A stretch of DNA of 46,242 nucleotides from Priapulus caudatus (taxonomy: Eukaryota > Priapulida > Priapulimorpha > Priapulimorphida > Priapulidae): NCBI RefSeq assembly GCF_000485595.1, contig NW_014577301.1:62366-108607 (forward strand). Reading direction: 5' to 3'. This document shows, one piece after another, positions 18,215 through 24,640 of the stretch. Under the pieces are notes generated by a model, which was given only the letters and a program-made list of their open reading frames with translations, had not been told where the DNA came from and searched no databases. The translations under genes were made by a program, and so were the position numbers. The stretch's first letter is position 1. Each line of letters opens with the position of its first letter.

Positions 18215-20542
18215 GCGCGTGTGAGTGCGTGCATGTGAGCACGCATGCATGTTTGCATATGTGTGTACAAGCCTGAAGAAATCAACATTACCTTTTAATA
18301 AGCATACCTTGGTAATAAGTGTTAGGGATGTGGCTTTAAAGAACAACATGCCTACACCCCTCAAAAAATCTTGCATTTCATTTGTTTCTAAAGAAATGTC
18401 ACTGTAAAGCTTTTTGATGGTTTTGGGTGTTAAGAGATACATTTTATGTGATAGTAGCATGAGGGACTTAAGTATATTAAATCTTTGTTTCCAGTGATGA
18501 TGATGAAGATGAAGATGAAGGGGAGGAAGCAAATGATAAAAACAGAAAACAAACGAAGATGCAGATGCAGCCAAAAGAAGAAGAGGAAGACGATGAGTTT
18601 CCTGATGCAGATGATATCGTTGAAGACTTTGAATTCTCCGATGATGAGTCCACATGAATAATGAATTATTTGTAACCATGGCAAACTGATTTTATAATAC
18701 AAATATTTCAAATATTTATGTCTTTTTTTCTCTTTAACTATCAACTGAACAGATGCTTTTGAAAATTATAGCAGAATAATCTCTATTGAAAATTGCATTC
18801 TATATCCAGCAGATTACATACAATAGGAAGAAAATGATTACATTCTGCACACAGCAACACACAGGCTGTACATCGACGGATACCTGTAATAAAGTAATAA
18901 TTAAGGGTCGAAAATATAATTTTAACAAGTAACTTGTGTACCTTTTGTAACAAGTAACGAGTAGGCCTACTAGTGCTGATGTTTACTGCCACAATTCATT
19001 ATATACCATAGCTTTTCAATTCTCGTTACTTGTAGATATTTACAACCGGTCGATACATTACTCAATGTTTCTTGGATTTAAATTATAACGGCTGTTTCAA
19101 TAGTCGCAGCAAATGTAGTATTAAAGATGCGTGATTATACACATCATCTCACGATTTACTGTACACGGAACGGGCTGATCTAGAAAGTTGCTCTTATATA
19201 ATTTCTATCTGAAATTAAATGTTCACCAGAAGATGGCGCCACATGGCTATTTGTAAGTTTTCGCCACGGAATCTATGCCAACCAAAACTGGTCTGCACTA
19301 CCAAAATTTCCTGTGATAATTATTTATCCATGCGGCTTTTTATTTTTCCTGAAATTTCTCTCTTCCTCGAGAAATGTTATTAGCAAGGAAGTATAGGAAG
19401 CGGAGAAGAAAGATGGCACGTAGAATATAGGTGGCGGTAGAATTGAAAAATTAGGAAAAATAAAATAGCAGAGGAAGCTGAAGCGAGGTAAGCGAAGCGA
19501 CTAATAAAGAGGCTGCCTAGGAGTAATACAACATGGGTGCATAGTAGGTGGAGAACGAGGACGACGTGTTTACAGCGAAGCAATAGTGGATAAAGTCGAT
19601 TATGGATCGATGATTTTGAATAATCTCGAGATACACGCGCAGATACACACGCACACGCGCACGCGCGCACACACATAACGTAATTTCATCAAGATTTGTA
19701 GCATTTAGCTACGTAAGGTCGAGTGAGGGTTGTATATATTACCAAGCCAGGCTATAAATGATACATCAGGAGTCAACAGTGCTTTTAATACACCATGGGA
19801 GATGTTGTATAATAATTGTTCAGAATAATTGTACAAACATAGGTCTAGCTCAGTGTGGCACCTACTAGAGGCAATTTCTGAAAATTTGAAATGACAATCA
19901 TTGCCGCAACCAGTGCCATAATGAAATTTATATGTTTAGAGTAAATATATATATGTATACACGTATATAATTGTACGCATTCATGTGTGCATGGATGGTT
20001 ACTGTATATCTTTATCCTCTATTTCTGTTTTTCTTGACCCTTCTTATTGTTAGTTCCTCCAATTCCAATCATCTTATTATGTAATATAAATTTAATTGTA
20101 ATTCCGATTATACTTATAAGATGCACACCTAGACACTTAAAAGAATATAACCCCATTCTCGTCAAAACAGGCCCGGTGGGAGAGTCAAACCCAGGAGGAA
20201 GGAACCCCGCTGTCAAAGTACTACAAGACGTGGAGAAAGCTGAGAGATCGGGAGTTGGCTCATGAAATATCTGGCAAAGAGCAGGTTTGTGTCATTAATC
20301 GATCACAGCAATGTAACGAGTGGGAAGCCATTGGCATACTGCATGGATTATCCAGAACACTGTAATCGTATTGTAGCTGTAACTCAATGTGTCCTTTTTC
20401 AGATTGTGGATCAATTGCACGATACGAAAATACCGTATATGAAGCATAAGAAAGAGAAATTGGACAAGAAAGAGTTCAGTGGTCTGTTTCCCAGTGAGAG
20501 TGAAAGTGATGGTGAAGAATCAGAAGAGGAACTCCTAAAGAG
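4848..20542 (+). CDS. NOC2L: NOC2L / Noc2 homologue, whole gene span (multi-exon, 3' part locally misordered)
   Basis: Noc2 family proteins act in the nucleolus and nucleoplasm with Noc1/Noc3 to mature and export pre-60S ribosomal particles; vertebrate NOC2L also binds p53 and inhibits histone acetylation. Seventeen exons give about 758 codons, close to the roughly 750 residues of the vertebrate protein as I recall it. Splice phases agree at the junctions checked. Recognisable family blocks in order are [77 protein letters not shown] and an acidic C-terminus ending FSDDEST. The first few N-terminal codons lie in an unidentified upstream exon. The last two exons (18050-18657) sit before exons 14-15 (20171-20542) in this sequence, which I attribute to assembly error. 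Family identity is very secure; exon order after 14858 is an inference. Confidence 0.95.
5216..5626 (-). pseudogene. GIY-YIG endonuclease domain of Penelope-like element
   Basis: In the frame shifted relative to ORF1, the minus strand reads [19 protein letters not shown] followed by [15 protein letters not shown], then [18 protein letters not shown], and later [17 protein letters not shown]. This is the Penelope-type GIY-YIG layout: Cys residues, the IY and YIGET motifs, an Arg helix and a C-terminal GLN block. A TGA at 5393-5395 interrupts it, and the final stop is at 5216-5218. It is a nicking endonuclease remnant, inactive as read. Confidence 0.85.
5536..6456 (-). CDS. ORF1-like protein of Penelope-like element
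   Basis: 306 codons starting [10 protein letters not shown] just downstream of the ribozyme. Residues 83-87 (KKRKR) look like a nuclear localisation signal. Residues about 136-168 (including [20 protein letters not shown]) are predicted by eye to form a coiled coil. The last 25 or so residues come from reading the endonuclease region in the wrong frame, after a run of seven C (minus strand) near 5629-5635. The family function of such N-terminal proteins is not known to me; nucleic-acid binding or multimerisation is an inference. Confidence 0.65.
   Translation of the reverse strand: MATTNHQAKSVELYPVEAVQASSSHMSLNSPDQDGPASHGSGVHGSGYSSTLITTLMDLDLPSPQNQGEIASNIPASSQQNDKKRKRTTEDSPVMQPRKVTGVHPTDTPIMIDAATSPIQININKNAPGLRVPKEAEPMFRKLRNHKDKLQRYETHISRLEESLRQHHIPPSMDLKMLPVVGKHDEEFMSAWHASLTQFQERMALLTINYAKDTTEKLSAEITSTRGELVKITGSSTKAGEIEAWVDTLNERAAQRQQSIRDKKPKATQENNGDPPSGNTSRTPSHASPRTSSTKSPVANALRPDT
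6505..6560 (-). ncRNA. Hammerhead ribozyme, type I, of Penelope-like element
   Basis: On the minus strand the core CUGACGA (6549-6543) and GAAA (6527-6524) are followed by GUC (6520-6518), with cleavage expected between 6518 and 6517. Stem I pairs GAAC with GUUC next to the core and GUUAG with CUAAC beyond an internal loop. Stem II pairs GACU with AGUC around ACCACA, with one extra A after the core. Stem III is very short (AC/GU), and the palindrome ACUAGU would favour an active dimer. All core bases and stems are visible in the sequence; activity is inferred. Confidence 0.88.
6608..6614 (-). promoter_or_regulatory. Putative TATA box of Penelope-like element
   Basis: TATATAA on the minus strand lies about 50 bp upstream of the ribozyme and 150 bp upstream of the ORF1 start. 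It is preceded by GC-rich repeats. A CRE-like TGACGTCA occurs further upstream, near 6997-7004. Position and order suggest a polymerase II promoter. Confidence 0.5.
6632..6858 (-). repeat. GGGGGCGCC tandem block
   Basis: About a dozen GGGGGCGC(C) words occur, including three near-exact 31-bp units starting at 6739, 6770 and 6801. The block is G-rich on the + strand and has clear quadruplex potential. It lies directly upstream of the TATA box of the minus-strand element, as an enhancer or GC-box array might. Confidence 0.85.
7814..7994 (+). CDS. NOC2L: NOC2L exon, DPEFYKFL block
   Basis: Acceptor ttattttag, donor CAG|gtatga. The first base completes a serine codon with the previous exon. It encodes [18 protein letters not shown] and an acidic run ([10 protein letters not shown]), the hallmark N-terminal Noc2 motif. 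The preceding 2.8 kb intron holds the Penelope-like element. Confidence 0.95.
8316..8447 (+). CDS. NOC2L: NOC2L exon, acidic linker
   Basis: Acceptor gcatgcacag, donor CAG|gttagc; 44 codons in phase 0. It encodes an acidic serine-rich linker followed by [10 protein letters not shown], matching the vertebrate block VPVTVAMVERW. Confidence 0.88.
8590..8615. repeat. 10-bp inverted repeat hairpin in NOC2L intron
   Basis: CTAACGTTGT and its exact complement are separated by six bases. It lies within an intron with no other feature. Confidence 0.7.
8854..8968 (+). CDS. NOC2L: NOC2L exon, ADAFRAAV block
   Basis: Acceptor atatttcag, donor AATG|gtatga. It encodes [19 protein letters not shown], matching vertebrate LFHEVVQAFRAAV. 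It ends in phase 1, completed by the next exon. Confidence 0.93.
9120..9295 (+). CDS. NOC2L: NOC2L exon, start of Noc2 repeat domain
   Basis: Acceptor gattttcag; the first two bases complete a valine codon. It encodes [20 protein letters not shown] and later [12 protein letters not shown], matching AFNALVTFCIRDLIG and LQPSSSPLWGKLR of the vertebrate protein. Donor CAG|gtattt. Confidence 0.95.
9396..9759. mobile_element. 364-bp MITE with CAGGGC termini
   Basis: Left end CAGGGCACGAAATT and right end (complement) CAGGGCGCGAAACT are inverted repeats of about 14 bp with two mismatches, flanked by the direct repeat TGATC (9391-9395 and 9760-9764). No open frame. It sits in a NOC2L intron. The terminus resembles hAT elements, although the duplication seen is only 5 bp. 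Confidence 0.7.
9800..10230 (+). repeat. Degenerate TCACACA-type minisatellite
   Basis: Dozens of imperfect units of about 10-20 bp, such as ggtcacacaggttcacacag, fill the intron up to about 50 bp before the exon at 10277. Confidence 0.85.
10277..10387 (+). CDS. NOC2L: NOC2L exon, [14 protein letters not shown] block
   Basis: Acceptor ttctttgcag, donor AAG|gtactg; 37 codons in phase 0. It encodes [20 protein letters not shown] and [10 protein letters not shown], the helical-repeat region of Noc2. A degenerate TCACACA minisatellite lies immediately upstream. Confidence 0.95.
10573..10602. repeat. TA dinucleotide microsatellite
   Basis: A short run of alternating TA within a NOC2L intron. Confidence 0.85.
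10846..10959 (+). CDS. NOC2L: NOC2L exon, [15 protein letters not shown] block
   Basis: Acceptor ctttacag, donor AAG|gtatgg; 38 codons. It encodes [20 protein letters not shown], close to vertebrate [20 protein letters not shown]. Confidence 0.96.
11370..11558 (+). CDS. NOC2L: NOC2L exon, most conserved block
   Basis: Acceptor cattcacag, donor AAA|gtaagt; 63 codons. It encodes [14 protein letters not shown], then [12 protein letters not shown], then [16 protein letters not shown] and TTRKK, nearly identical to vertebrate NOC2L. Confidence 0.98.
11734..11904 (+). repeat. Three 57-bp tandem copies of a splice acceptor plus exon start
   Basis: Three head-to-tail 57-bp units occupy 11734-11790, 11791-11847 and 11848-11904. 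Each carries pyrimidine-rich sequence, the acceptor CACTCACAG and about 24 nt of the following NOC2L exon. Only unit 3 leads into open coding sequence. Unit 2 begins its exon part with TAG, and entry at unit 1 reads in frame into that TAG. Confidence 0.92.
11881..12020 (+). CDS. NOC2L: NOC2L exon, [10 protein letters not shown] block
   Basis: It uses the third of three duplicated acceptors and the donor CTCAA|gtaagt. It encodes [19 protein letters not shown] and [14 protein letters not shown], matching vertebrate [15 protein letters not shown] and QPLVYPLAQVIIGC. It ends in phase 2. Confidence 0.97.
12214..13037. mobile_element. Possible hAT-like element, about 825 bp
   Basis: The left terminus CAGGGTTTCTT and a right terminus whose complement is AAGGGTTTCTT bound a region with three GCCGTTGTCAAA-like words. 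The flanks share only ATGAT. No transposase frame was seen, so it would be non-autonomous. The boundaries are uncertain. Confidence 0.4.
13254..13365 (+). CDS. NOC2L: NOC2L exon, [12 protein letters not shown] block
   Basis: Acceptor ttttaccag; the first base completes a lysine codon. It encodes [20 protein letters not shown] and [10 protein letters not shown], matching [20 protein letters not shown] and FIPVLPFILE. Donor GAA|gtaagt. Confidence 0.97.
13572..13685 (+). CDS. NOC2L: NOC2L exon, DFNRK/KPLNFS block
   Basis: Acceptor ttgttcag, donor AGG|gtatga; 38 codons. It encodes [20 protein letters not shown] and [14 protein letters not shown], matching vertebrate VDFNRKPGRMSSKPINFS and LKLSNVNLQEKAYR. 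Confidence 0.97.
13793..13980. mobile_element. hAT MITE with perfect 8-bp target duplication
   Basis: The ends CAGGGGTTCTTAACC and (complement) CAGTGGTTCTTAACC are inverted repeats. The 188-bp element is bounded by GTTTAGGG on both sides (13785-13792 and 13981-13988), the 8-bp duplication typical of hAT transposition. The internal repeat GGGGTCCATGGA is palindrome-like. It lies in a NOC2L intron. Confidence 0.93.
14093..14194 (+). CDS. NOC2L: NOC2L exon, GFPELVLP block
   Basis: Acceptor gtttgacag, donor CAG|gtgacc; 34 codons. It encodes [20 protein letters not shown] and [13 protein letters not shown], matching the vertebrate DGLVEQLYDL and [12 protein letters not shown]. Confidence 0.97.
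14715..14858 (+). CDS. NOC2L: NOC2L exon, CKVANFC block
   Basis: Acceptor atttttcag, donor GTG|gtgcgt; 48 codons. It encodes [20 protein letters not shown] and [11 protein letters not shown]. This is the last exon before the duplicated and misordered stretch; the next exon in gene order is 20171-20284. Confidence 0.95.
15035..15390 (+). repeat. Dispersed repeat A, internally deleted copy 2
   Basis: It starts with CATCTGACGTAGTCAGATG and ends at the GACCCTC..GAGG palindrome. It lacks the roughly 200-bp middle-to-end segment present at 3600-3800. Confidence 0.85.
15391..15933. other. Intron sequence with tRNA-like B box and repeat C
   Basis: A B-box-like word GGATCGAATCC near 15514 follows a hairpin-like ACGGCTCAAAGCCGT, suggesting a decayed tRNA-derived SINE. 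15790-15920 resembles 44425-44560 (shared cagattga and cggctcttgtt), which I call dispersed repeat C. Confidence 0.45.
16470..16590 (+). pseudogene. Frame-broken second version of the NOC2L EEGTPL exon
   Basis: The same exon as 20171-20284 but with several single-base insertions and deletions that break the frame, for example around ggcaggaaggaaccgccgc. The flanking introns match the other copy with similar indels. The error type looks like uncorrected long-read sequence rather than evolutionary decay. Confidence 0.85.
16717..16869 (+). pseudogene. Frame-broken second version of the NOC2L KKEFSGLF exon
   Basis: It corresponds to 20403-20542. The phrase gatcaattgcacgatacgaa is preserved, but insertions such as gagaatgtggcac and gtgattggtgaaagaaaatc destroy the reading frame. 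Confidence 0.85.
17967..17991. other. Assembly gap, 25 N
   Basis: Twenty-five N separate the noisy stretch from clean sequence that starts with a dispersed-repeat fragment and the NOC2L penultimate exon. Confidence 1.
18050..18136 (+). CDS. NOC2L: NOC2L penultimate exon, acidic (clean copy, 5' edge uncertain)
   Basis: The secure part runs from about 18064 to the donor CATCCAG|gtacat at 18136. It encodes [20 protein letters not shown] then DRSAS. An acceptor at gagtcag|atatcag (exon start about 18050) keeps phase with 20542, but lacks a good pyrimidine tract. It also lies in sequence resembling a dispersed repeat directly after an N gap. The degraded counterpart is about 21569-21646. Confidence 0.7.
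18152..18216 (+). repeat. TGCG tetranucleotide microsatellite
   Basis: About fifteen GTGC units start right after the NOC2L penultimate exon donor, followed by alternating CG. The noisy counterpart near 21665 has far fewer units. Confidence 0.95.
18495..18657 (+). CDS. NOC2L: NOC2L last coding exon (clean copy) with stop
   Basis: Acceptor tgtttccag, then an acidic tail ([18 protein letters not shown]), [20 protein letters not shown] and FSDDEST followed by TGA at 18655-18657. The highly acidic end resembles the vertebrate ending LEDLQLSEDD. The phase fits the donor at 18136. The degraded counterpart is 22003-22174. Confidence 0.92.
18658..19677 (+). other. NOC2L 3' flank
   Basis: AT-rich sequence after the stop, with several ATAATA/AATAAT words but no single clear polyadenylation signal. 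No further gene seen. It ends in a short CA/CG microsatellite where the second version of the block begins. Confidence 0.5.
20171..20284 (+). CDS. NOC2L: NOC2L exon, [20 protein letters not shown] block (clean copy)
   Basis: Acceptor gtcaaaacag, donor CAG|gtttgt; 38 intact codons in phase 0 after the exon ending at 14858. It encodes [14 protein letters not shown] and [20 protein letters not shown], matching vertebrate [21 protein letters not shown] frame-broken version of the same exon lies at 16470-16590. Confidence 0.95.
20403..20542 (+). CDS. NOC2L: NOC2L exon, [15 protein letters not shown] block (clean copy)
   Basis: Acceptor ctttttcag, donor AAGAG|gtgggc. It encodes [20 protein letters not shown], then [20 protein letters not shown], equivalent to the vertebrate KQFKDLFDLNSSEEDD acidic region. 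It ends in phase 2. The degraded counterpart is 16717-16869. Confidence 0.93.
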
Positions 20543-21568
20543 GTGGGCAGAAATATCTTGCATGAAAAAAGCACTGTAACGACCTGGGGGCCATTGTCAG
20601 AAACATCGTAAAGTTGATGCTAATGTTAATGCTAAGATAACACTTACGACTAATGTTAATGTTACGAGAGGAGCGTTGACAGAAACACATCGCAAGTTCG
20701 CAACTATTAGAAAGCTTACGATAACAGAAACTTCATCACAAGGCTGCTGATTGGATGAGAATCGATCACAAAATTCAAATTCATAGACATTTATTGTACA
20801 TCACAGTAATGTAATTATGCATATTATGATGGCTAACCACATATAAATAATATTTGATGAAAAACGACGTGGTCATGAATTTATTCTGCACAACAAGACA
20901 AATTCTCACACTGTAACACGAGACGCGAGAGTCGTGGCAATTAAAACAAGAGAACAAATGCCATACGCCATTTGTAAATGGTTTGTTTTGTTTTTGATCG
21001 GTAGATAATTAATGATTTTGCCATGTTTTTCAAGAAAAACACATTTTATTCATTATTATAAAATATAATATCAGTATAATTGTAATTCGTAGTGTATATG
21101 TGTTATTTTCATCTTAATATTAAAGTTACGAGAGGGTCTGGGTTCTCGTAATGTTAAGAGGATATTTTCGAGGATTTTCTATTCTCGTAAATTTGCGATG
21201 TTTCTGTCAACAGTTTTAAGAGTGGAAGTTAATGTTAAGACTAATGTTAAGACTAATTTTGTTTCAGACAACGGGCCCCTGGTTAGGTTTGCGTGCACAT
21301 CCATATGTGTGTGTGCCCATGTGTAATCTAAAGTGTAGTATTGCAGTACACTTATGTAGACTTTGTAGTATAGGGTAGAGACACTATTATTATGACTAGG
21401 CGCAGGGTGGAATCTCATAATAGAGGTGAGATAAAACCATACTAAAAGTAACCATCTTGTTACAAAGCCCAGCAGCACGTTTGATGATCGGACGTGAAAT
21501 AATAATATTCTCGCTGTTAGGTTTGATCCAACGAAGAACGATCAAAAAAGCCGCCAGAAGGTCACGCA

Positions 21569-21646
21569 CTCATGACGTCAGACGATGATGCAGATGCCTG
21601 CAACTTGATGACGGCTCAGGGAAACTCGGATCGTAGTGCAGTCCAG
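21569..21646 (+). pseudogene. Frame-broken second version of the NOC2L penultimate exon
   Basis: It shares gacgatgatgcagatgcctg and gatcgtagtgcagtccag with 18064-18136, with inserted bases that break the frame. It lacks the 70 bp that precede the exon in the clean copy. Confidence 0.8.
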
Positions 21647-22002
21647 GGTACATGGTCAGTAGCTGTGCGTGGCGTGTGTGGTGCGCGTCGTGCGTGCGTG
21701 CGTGCCGCGACGTGAGTGCGTGCATGGGTTGAGCACCCGATCGCATGTTTGCATAGTGTGTTGACAGGAGCCTGAAAAAATCAACATTAATTTCCATAAG
21801 CATACCTGTTGGTAATCAAGTGTTATGGGATGCTGGCTTTAAAGAACAAATGCCTACACCCTCTCAAAAATCCTTGCATTTCATTTGTTTCTAAAGAAAT
21901 GTCACTGTAAAGCTTTTTGAATGTGTTTTTTGGGTGTTAAGAGATACATTTATATGATAGTAGCATGAGTGGACTTAAGTATCATTAAATCTTTGTTTCC
22001 AG

Positions 22003-22174
22003 TGGATGATATGAAGATGAAGAATGAAGGGGAGGAAAAGCAAATGATAAAAAACAGAAAACAAACGAAAATGCAGATGCAGCCAAAAAGAAGAAGAGGA
22101 AGACGATGAGTTTTCCTGATGCAGATGATATCGTTGAAGGACGTTTGAAATTCTCGGATGATGATCGCACATGA
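22003..22174 (+). pseudogene. Frame-broken second version of the NOC2L last exon
   Basis: It corresponds to 18495-18657. A missing base near its start and extra bases in A and G runs break the acidic frame, while the terminal ACATGA and the 3' flank remain recognisable. Confidence 0.85.
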
Positions 22175-23199
22175 ATATTGAATTATTTTGTAAACCCTGC
22201 AAACTGATTTTATAATACAAATATTTCAAATTATTTATGTATTTTTTTCCTGTGACTAAGTCAACTGAACAGATGCTTTTGAAAATTATAGCAGAAATAA
22301 TCTCTATTTTGAACAAATGTGCATCTATATCGCAGCAGATTACATACAATAGGAAGAAATGATTACATCTGCACACAGCAAAACACACAAGGCTGTAACA
22401 TCGACGGATACCTGTAGATATTAATTAATAAATTAAAGGGTCGAAAAATAATTCTTAACAATAACTTCGTGTACCTTTTGTAACAAGTAAAGCGTAGGCC
22501 TACTAGTGCTCGATGTTTCCTGCACAATTCATGTATATACTCATAGCTTTTCAATTCTCGTTACTTGTAAGATATTTACACCAACCGTCGATACAGCATT
22601 ACTCAAATGTTTCTTTGATGTTAAATTATAACGGCTGTTCGTCAATAGTCGCAGCAAAATGTGAGTATTAAAGATGCGTGATTATACACATCAATCTCAC
22701 GAATTTACTGGTAACACGGCAACGGGTCTGATCTTAGAAAGTTGCTCTTATATAATTTCTATCTGAAATTAAAGTGTTCACCAGAAGATGGGCGGCCACA
22801 GTGTCATTTGGAAGTTTCGCGCACGGAAATCTAATGCCAACCGAAACACTTGGTCTGCACTACCAAAATTTCCTAGTGATAATTATTTATGCCATCGGCT
22901 TTTTATTTTTCCTCGAAATTTCTCTCTTCCATCGAGAAATGTTTATTAGCAAGAAGTATAATGGAAGCGGAGAAGAAAAGATGGCACGTAGAATATAGGT
23001 GGCCGTAGACATTGAATAAATTAGCGAAAAATAAAAATATGCAGAGGAAGCTGAAGCGAGAATAAGCGAAGGCGATCTAATAAATGGCTGGCCTAGGAGT
23101 AATACAACATGGGTGCATAGTAGGTGGAAGAACGAGGACGACGTGTTTACAGCGAAGCAATAGTGGATAAAGTCGATTATGGATCGATGATTTTGAATA

Positions 23200-23514
23200 A
23201 TCTCGAGATACACGCGCAGATACACACGCACACGCGCACGCGCGCACACACACTCGCGCACGCACGCACACACACATACACATACACACGCGCACGCGCG
23301 CGCGCATACACACATACATACATACACATGCACACACAAATACGCACACGCGCGCGGGCACGCGTACATACAGCAATTGTATTTGCAAAACGTCGGTATC
23401 GTGCTGTTGTATTGCATACTGCGATCGAATCACCTGCACCACACACGCACGCGCGCACACGCGCACACGCGCACACACACAGTGTCACAACACACACCAC
23501 ACACACACACACAC

Positions 23515-23584
<70 letters not shown>

Positions 23585-23615
23585 GCACACACACACACAC
23601 GCGCGCGCGCGCGTG
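23200..23615 (+). repeat. CA/CG microsatellite, about 400 bp
   Basis: Long runs of CACACA and CGCGCA, with about 60 bp of pure CA at 23519-23580. Long open frames over it on both strands are low-complexity artefacts. Z-DNA formation is plausible. Confidence 0.97.
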
Positions 23616-24116
23616 TTTTGTGCATGTGATGGCCGTATATTTATACATGTACATGGGCGTTTGCTCTTACGGTAAGTGTGTTTGTTTTGTGCATGTGATA
23701 GCTGTGCGCTCTTACGATAATCAATGTGTACATCGCGCGAGAATCATTGGTACATCGTGCGAGTTTTGAGCGAGTTTTGAGGCAGAACGAGTTTTGAGCG
23801 AGATTTTTAGATGGAAATGCATGAATGAAAACACAGAGAACATACACTGCGAGATCGCGGGCGGTTAATAGAGATTTCCGGATAACGGGTGGCCGGATAA
23901 AGGAGGTCGGACTGTATGTATGTATATGTGACTTTTTGTGTATTTCAGAATGAAAATCGGCAAATGGGCACAGCTGACAACACTGTCATCAGGGCTCATG
24001 TGTCAACTCGGTTCACCTGCCAACTCGGTACGTGTGAGATCGGTGAGCTCGGTTCGTGAGATGAGTTGACGCGTCTGGAGATCGGTGAGCTAGGTTCGTC
24101 GGCTAACTCGTGTACT
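23616..24116. other. Unique sequence between microsatellite and satellite
   Basis: No gene recognised. Short repeats such as gagatcggtgagct appear twice at about 24036-24090. The words gtttgttttgtgcatgtgat and tgtgcatgtgatggccg also recur. Confidence 0.5.
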
Positions 24117-24400
24117 AACTCTAATATCTTGCGAACGATTTGAGTTACATTTATAAAATTCCATAGTCTTAGAGATATTAGCCTATGACGATACCGCGCG
24201 TATATTAGCCTATGACGATACCGCGCGTACGTATATTTCTGGTAATTAACTAAACTAGTCGTGCATCAATAAACTCAAAATTCACGGAAACCATAGCTAA
24301 GACATGTGTTTATATGTATCTAGAATTTTAGAAATGTAACTCAGATCGTTCGCGAGATATTAGCCTATGACGATACCGCGCGTATATTAGCCTATGACGA

Positions 24401-24640
24401 CCCAGGACAAAAGGTATCATTAACTTTAAGAGTAGAATTATTAACTTTTTAATGATTTGAGCATTAAAACTTAATAGCTGTATCATCAACTTGTCCAATG
24501 ATTTGATTCTTAAAGATAATGATTTGAACATTAAAGTTAATGGTAATTTCGCCGCATTTAATAGTTTGATTCTTAAAGATAATGATTTGAACATTAAAGT
24601 TAATGGTAATTTCGCCGCATTTAATAGTTTGATTCTTAAA
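24401..24640 (+). mobile_element. Insertion in satellite with CCCAGGAC terminus and 63-bp tandem repeat
   Basis: Satellite sequence stops at tatgacga and CCCAGGACAAAAGG begins. The insert contains two copies of a 63-bp unit (tttgattcttaaagataatg and following). Its left end is the inverted counterpart of 36185-36231. Its right end merges into satellite at acagaaaccatag, so it looks truncated or misjoined. Confidence 0.65.

Larger units (their letters stand above)
19678..23220 (+). repeat. Second version of the duplicated block (clean left, noisy right)
   Basis: 19678-21560 matches 15934-17966 and carries intact exons. From about 21540 to 23220 it matches 18060-19670 but with many indels and broken exons. 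The joint at about 19674-19680 falls inside a CA-rich microsatellite, and the same microsatellite continues properly after 23220. Confidence 0.85.

Noticed and set aside
15934-23220. Genuine tandem gene duplication or processed NOC2L pseudogenes
   Set aside because: Introns and flanks are duplicated too. The differences are almost all small indels and flip from one copy to the other at mid-block, which fits assembly and read error better than evolutionary decay.
23077-23769. Open frames rich in Cys/Val or His/Thr
   Set aside because: Pure CA/GC microsatellite translated in six frames; no gene-like features.
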